From an uncultured Desulfobacteraceae bacterium (GTDB taxonomy: Bacteria; Desulfobacterota; Desulfobacteria; Desulfobacterales; Desulfatirhabdiaceae), in the NCBI GenBank assembly GCA_903909505.1, contig CAIVVZ010000060.1:1-35393 (forward strand): DNA of 35,393 nt, given 5' to 3'. How positions within the stretch are numbered: position 1 is the first letter of the stretch; every line of letters starts with the position of its first letter. Positions 31,938 to 35,393 of this stretch are shown here, piece by piece. The notes beneath the pieces were generated by a model. That model made no database searches and was not told where the DNA came from. It worked only from the letters and a program-made list of their open reading frames with translations. The position numbers and the translations under genes are program-made.

Positions 31938-32345
31938 TTAGACCCAGCCCGGCGTTCGGACCGGCCCGGTCTGGTCATAGGGAATATAGCATTTGATATC
32001 GATCAGAGGAGAGCCATCTCTGGCGTCAAGTCCTTCAACTTCAATGGATGTTCCCTGAACGGACAGTATCCGGCAAAGGGTCAGGGCAATGAGATTGGGC
32101 CGCAGGGGCGAATGCGTGGCAAAGACGCCGGTTAACGGATTGTTCGGATCTTTTCGGGGATGAACCTGAAGGGTGCTCCGCAACTCCGGGGTATCGTTTT
32201 CATGAAACCAGTACATCACATGAATATGTGAAAATCCTTCCAGCCCCAATAGGGCGTCTTTGTAGCAGCCGTCTATTTCAATCCATGTCCTGCCGTCGGT
32301 TTTACGAATGATTCCAATTGGGTTGATTTTAAAGCTTCTTTCCAT
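31938..32345 (-). CDS. tsaA: TsaA/TrmO-family protein (tRNA m6t6A37 methyltransferase-like)
   Basis: The family opening FKINPIGIIRKTDGRTWIEI and the signature GVFATHSPLRPNLIALTLCR identify a TsaA/TrmO beta-barrel, which in E. coli methylates N6-threonylcarbamoyladenosine at position 37 of tRNA using SAM. At 135 residues it lacks the C-terminal extension of E. coli TrmO (235), as many stand-alone homologues do, so methyltransferase activity is less sure. The ATG at 32345 follows GGAG by 8 bases; an in-frame ATG at 32384 has no ribosome site. Convergent with the acyl-CoA ligase, 13 bases apart. Confidence 0.85.
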   Translation of the reverse strand: MERSFKINPIGIIRKTDGRTWIEIDGCYKDALLGLEGFSHIHVMYWFHENDTPELRSTLQVHPRKDPNNPLTGVFATHSPLRPNLIALTLCRILSVQGTSIEVEGLDARDGSPLIDIKCYIPYDQTGPVRTPGWV

Positions 32346-32440
32346 TTGACACGCTCCGGATGGCTGGTTTAAGAAAAACATCAACGCCTCTTTCTATAAC
32401 CGGTGGCTTTCAGGATCAATAGAAAAAACATGGAAGCAGA

Positions 32441-33349
32441 ATGAAACATTTGAAACGACAAGCGGCAGCCATTATCCTGGCTCTGATGACGCTTTCCTGT
32501 ATGTCTGCTCAGCACAGGCCGGGCGGCAAGCAAATTCATCATGGAGCCGGGAACTTTACATTTACCGACAAGCAAGGCAATCCGGGTAAGCCGATTACCG
32601 TGTGGTATTATCAACCCTCCGGGTTTTCTCCTGATGCGCCGGTGCTGTTTGTGATGCATGGTGTAAAACGGGATGCGCAGCGTTACCGCGATGAATGGAT
32701 TCAATATGCCGAACGCTACGGCTTTCTGCTGATTGCGCCGGAATTCTCTCATAAGTATTATCCCGGCAAAAGAGAATATAACGAAGGCAATCTCTTTGAC
32801 AAGATGGAAAATCCTATTCCGGAAAACGACCGCGCTTTCACGGTCATCGAGCATTTGTTTGACTTTGTTAAGGATGCGACGCAGAACCAGAGCTCGTCGT
32901 ACGACATTTATGGCCATTCCGCCGGCGGGCAGTTTGTTCAGCGGATGATTCTGTTCAAGACGGATGCCCGCATTCGAACGGCTATCGCGGCGAATCCGGG
33001 CGTATATGTATTTCCAACTTATTCGAAAAAATATCCTTACGGAATCAGAAACTCAGGAATAACCCCGGACCATCTAAGGGCGGCATTCCAAAAGGATTTC
33101 ATGCTCCTTCTGGGAGAAAAGGATCTGAATGAGGACGACGTGAATCTTGCCAGAACATCCGAGGCATTGGAGCAGGGTAATAATAGTTATGAGCGTGGAA
33201 CTAATTTCTTCGCTTCAGCAGAAAATGAAGCATCCCGGCTGGGCATGATATTCAGTTGGAAACTGACGACGGTTCCCGGTGCTGCACACCACGATGCTCA
33301 ATTGGCCCAAACAGCGGCACGATTACTCTTTCATAAGCGGAACGATTAA
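32441..33349 (+). CDS. Exported alpha/beta-hydrolase, esterase/PHB-depolymerase-like
   Basis: The first 20 residues are a signal peptide ending ALMTLSC, possibly lipid-anchored. The hydrolase domain shows VLFVMHGVKRDAQRYRDEW (oxyanion strand), YDIYGHSAGGQFVQRM with the nucleophile Ser in GHSAG, LLLGEKDLNEDD (likely Asp) and PGAAHHDAQL (likely His), completing the triad in the right order. Length (302) and layout match secreted feruloyl-esterase or PHB-depolymerase-like proteins. GGAAG precedes the ATG. Divergent from the TsaA-like gene and followed by the GHMP kinase after 243 bases. Substrate unknown. Confidence 0.85.
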   Translation: MKHLKRQAAAIILALMTLSCMSAQHRPGGKQIHHGAGNFTFTDKQGNPGKPITVWYYQPSGFSPDAPVLFVMHGVKRDAQRYRDEWIQYAERYGFLLIAPEFSHKYYPGKREYNEGNLFDKMENPIPENDRAFTVIEHLFDFVKDATQNQSSSYDIYGHSAGGQFVQRMILFKTDARIRTAIAANPGVYVFPTYSKKYPYGIRNSGITPDHLRAAFQKDFMLLLGEKDLNEDDVNLARTSEALEQGNNSYERGTNFFASAENEASRLGMIFSWKLTTVPGAAHHDAQLAQTAARLLFHKRND

Positions 33350-33592
33350 AATCCCATCTCAGGCTTTCCGATCTGTCGAGCCTGGTCTTGACTGCAGCCA
33401 AGAATCTTGAATCGGCGGAACAAACTCACTCAGAATTCAAAGATGACTCGGCTTATGAGCGGACAACCAATTCCGGCCATTGATTGTCCGGGTTTGGCTG
33501 AAAAATGTTTTTGCAAAGACAGCCAGAAAGATTTAGGATGTTTCATAGCGGCTCCTTCCCATAATGAACGATGTTTTGTAAGGGAATTTACC

Positions 33593-34588
33593 ATGGTGAT
33601 TGTTAAAACCCCCCTTCGACTCAGTTTTGTCGGTGGCGGATCGGATATCAAGGACTATTACCGGCAGGAAACCGGAAAGGTGATCTGCACGGCAATCGAT
33701 AAATTTGTCTATGCCATTGTCAAAGAGCGTTTCGATGATTTGATTTACATCAACTATTCCAAAAAAGAATGCGTTGAGAAGGTGTCGGATATCCGCCATG
33801 ACCTGGTCCGAGAAGCCATGAAGCTTACCGGCGTAACGCACGGCATTGAAATCACCACGCTGGCGGACATTCCTTCAACCGGATCCGGCTTGGGAAGTTC
33901 AAGTTCGATAACCGTAGCTCTGCTTCATGCTTTTTATGCGTATCGAAACGTTCTGATTACCGCCGAACGTCTGGCCAGGGAAGCCTGTCAAATTGAAATA
34001 GACATTCTGGGCAAACCCATCGGCAGGCAGGACCAGTATGCGGCCGCTTATGGCGGGGTGAACAAATTCATTTTTCATGCGGACGACAGGACTGAAAGAG
34101 TTCCTGTTACGATTAAGAGCGCGGATAAGCGAAAGTTCGCCTCTTCGCTGCTGCTGTATTATACCGGAATCACCCGAAGCGCGGATGCGATTTTATCCCG
34201 GCAGAAAGCCAATTTCGCTCAGCCGGATAAACGCGATACCATGGAGAAGATGGTTGCTCTGGTGGATCCTTTTACAGATGCCATGGAAAAAGCGGATATT
34301 CATCTATGCAGCCGGTTATTGGCTAAGAACTGGGAACTTAAGCAGAATATGGCCGCCGGCATTTCCACCCCCGCCATTCAGGCCATGTATGAAACGGCAT
34401 TGTCAGCGGGCGCTCTGGCAGGGAAAGTTGCCGGGGCAGGCGGCGGAGGGTTTCTGCTTCTGGTTGTTCCCAGAGAGCGCCAAAACCAGGTATTTGAAGC
34501 CATGAAGGCCTATCGGGAGCTGCCGTTTATGATTGAAGAAAGTGGCAGCAAGGTCATCTTTGATGACACGTCATACTCCAGCAAATAA
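33593..34588 (+). CDS. GHMP-family sugar kinase (heptose-7-phosphate kinase-like)
   Basis: GHMP kinase resembling D-glycero-D-manno-heptose-7-phosphate kinases (HddA): TPLRLSFVGGGSDIKDYY at the N-terminus, the ATP loop STGSGLGSSSSITVALLHAF, GRQDQYAAAYGG, and the C-terminal GKVAGAGGGGFLLL. The start at 33593 follows AAGGGA and gives the normal 331 residues; the frame stays open upstream to 33407 with a cysteine-rich stretch that lacks a ribosome site. The epimerase gene follows by 18 bases, so both belong to a sugar-nucleotide unit, probably for lipopolysaccharide or capsule. Confidence 0.9.
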   Translation: MVIVKTPLRLSFVGGGSDIKDYYRQETGKVICTAIDKFVYAIVKERFDDLIYINYSKKECVEKVSDIRHDLVREAMKLTGVTHGIEITTLADIPSTGSGLGSSSSITVALLHAFYAYRNVLITAERLAREACQIEIDILGKPIGRQDQYAAAYGGVNKFIFHADDRTERVPVTIKSADKRKFASSLLLYYTGITRSADAILSRQKANFAQPDKRDTMEKMVALVDPFTDAMEKADIHLCSRLLAKNWELKQNMAAGISTPAIQAMYETALSAGALAGKVAGAGGGGFLLLVVPRERQNQVFEAMKAYRELPFMIEESGSKVIFDDTSYSSK

Positions 34589-34606
34589 TGTAGTTTAAGG
34601 ATTTTT

Positions 34607-35393
34607 ATGAATATCCTCATCACCGGCGGTGCCGGTTTCATTGGATCGCATACGGCTGACGCCCTGATCGCCAAAGGTCATCGGGTGCGGATACTGGATA
34701 ACCTTCAGCCGACAATACATCCCAAGGGAAAGCCCGGTTATCTTCATCCGGAAGCTGAATTTATTCAGGGAGATGTCTGCGACAGAGATACCCTCTCGGT
34801 TGCGCTTGAAGGCATGAATGCGATCTATCATTTTGCTGCTTACCAGGATTATCTTCCGGACTTTTCGACGTTTTTCAGGGTCAATGCCGTATCCACCGCG
34901 TTGATTTATGAGCTTCTGGTTGAAACCGGAAGGTGTTCCCAAATTCAGAAGGTGGTTGTGGCGGCCAGCCAGGCCGTGATGGGAGAAGGCCGTTACCGGT
35001 GTTCTTCCTGCTCGAAGGATATTTTCCCCAGCATTCGCCTGGATGCGCAGTTGTCTCGGGGAAAGTGGGACCACCTGTGCCCGGAATGCAATCAACCGCT
35101 GGCGTGGATGCCTTCGGATGAATCCGTGATTTACCCCTGTAACCCTTATGCCATTTCCAAAAATTCCCAGGAACAAATTGCCATCCACCTGGGATCCCGT
35201 TATGGTATTCCATCGGTTGTCATGCGCTATTCCATTGTACAGGGGCCGCGCCAGTCTTTTTACAATGCCTATTCCGGCGCCATGAGAATATTTTCACTCA
35301 GTCTGATGCTGGGTAAACAGCCGATCATTTTTGAAGACGGCAAGCAGATCCGTGATTTTGTTAATATTCAGGACGTGGTTTCGGCCAATCTTC
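34607..35393 (+). CDS. NAD-dependent nucleotide-sugar epimerase/dehydratase, 3'-truncated
   Basis: Extended short-chain dehydrogenase: [15 protein letters not shown] (NAD loop), [18 protein letters not shown], the Ser region [26 protein letters not shown] with the catalytic Tyr and Lys, and [19 protein letters not shown]. Between the Ser strand and the Tyr there is a small zinc-ribbon-like insertion, CSSC and CPEC about 28 residues apart, uncommon in this family. The frame runs off the window at 35393 after 262 codons. AAGGA precedes the ATG. It is 18 bases after the GHMP kinase, so the two act in one sugar pathway. Confidence 0.9.
   Translation, partial: MNILITGGAGFIGSHTADALIAKGHRVRILDNLQPTIHPKGKPGYLHPEAEFIQGDVCDRDTLSVALEGMNAIYHFAAYQDYLPDFSTFFRVNAVSTALIYELLVETGRCSQIQKVVVAASQAVMGEGRYRCSSCSKDIFPSIRLDAQLSRGKWDHLCPECNQPLAWMPSDESVIYPCNPYAISKNSQEQIAIHLGSRYGIPSVVMRYSIVQGPRQSFYNAYSGAMRIFSLSLMLGKQPIIFEDGKQIRDFVNIQDVVSANL

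Noticed and set aside
33407..33592. Cysteine-rich N-terminal extension of the GHMP kinase
   Set aside because: No ribosome site precedes its starts, while ATG 33593 has AAGGGA and matches the family's usual N-terminus.
34595..35188. 197-codon minus-strand ORF
   Set aside because: It lies wholly antisense to the epimerase gene, which has all family motifs; it is a shadow frame.

Overview
The window looks like a chromosomal segment of a Desulfobacterota (deltaproteobacterial) anaerobe. This is inferred from gene content: a long acyl-CoA dehydrogenase beside a polyferredoxin, a fatty-acyl-CoA ligase, an mnmA of the CMVCNPLIKF type, and a large set of eukaryote-like signalling genes (Ser/Thr kinases, PP2C phosphatase, FHA and STAS proteins, caspase-fold proteins with PEGA modules). 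No 16S rRNA or other marker is present, so the taxon is not proven.

Layout: (1) 1-1026, the 3' part of mnmA (+) with a GC-rich hairpin behind it. (2) 1067-4452 (-), lipoprotein, Ser/Thr kinase 1, FlgO/TPR/OmpA lipoprotein, with a good sigma70-type promoter at 4501-4528. (3) 4858-9203 (-), an AAA ATPase/PD-(D/E)XK protein and a secreted caspase with six PEGA modules. (4) 9231-13078, a scarred region: a decayed IS66 transposase, an orphan C-terminal fragment, a secreted protein with two nearly identical PPC-like domains, an IS200-type element, a small secreted protein, and two homologous protein tails without gene bodies. (5) 13079-20792 (-), an apparent six-gene operon: FHA protein, STAS-FHA protein, kinase 2, TPR-OmpA protein, caspase-PEGA protein 2, CsgG/TPR lipoprotein. 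(6) 20850-25233 (-), LamG-like lipoprotein, LysM/toroid glycosidase-like protein and a processive family 2 glycosyltransferase, an envelope-polysaccharide set. (7) 25234-25575, a scar with a plus-strand BON-like remnant. (8) 25576-29940 (-), PP2C phosphatase, polyferredoxin, acyl-CoA dehydrogenase, cyclophilin. (9) 30257-35393, acyl-CoA ligase (+) behind a promoter with an inverted-repeat operator, a TsaA/TrmO-like protein (-), a secreted esterase (+), a GHMP kinase (+) and a partial sugar-nucleotide epimerase (+).

Working model (inference): kinases 1 and 2, each anchored by one transmembrane helix, signal to FHA readers and are opposed by the PP2C phosphatase. Their operon partners are envelope proteins (peptidoglycan-binding OmpA domains, CsgG/FlgO-like lipoproteins) and exported caspase-fold proteins carrying PEGA modules. 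The kinase genes are recent paralogues in perfect register 15,362 bases apart, and both sit next to an OmpA protein and near a caspase, so the island seems to have grown by duplication of a kinase/OmpA/caspase module followed by domain shuffling. No CRISPR array, tRNA, rRNA or secretion-system structural gene was seen.
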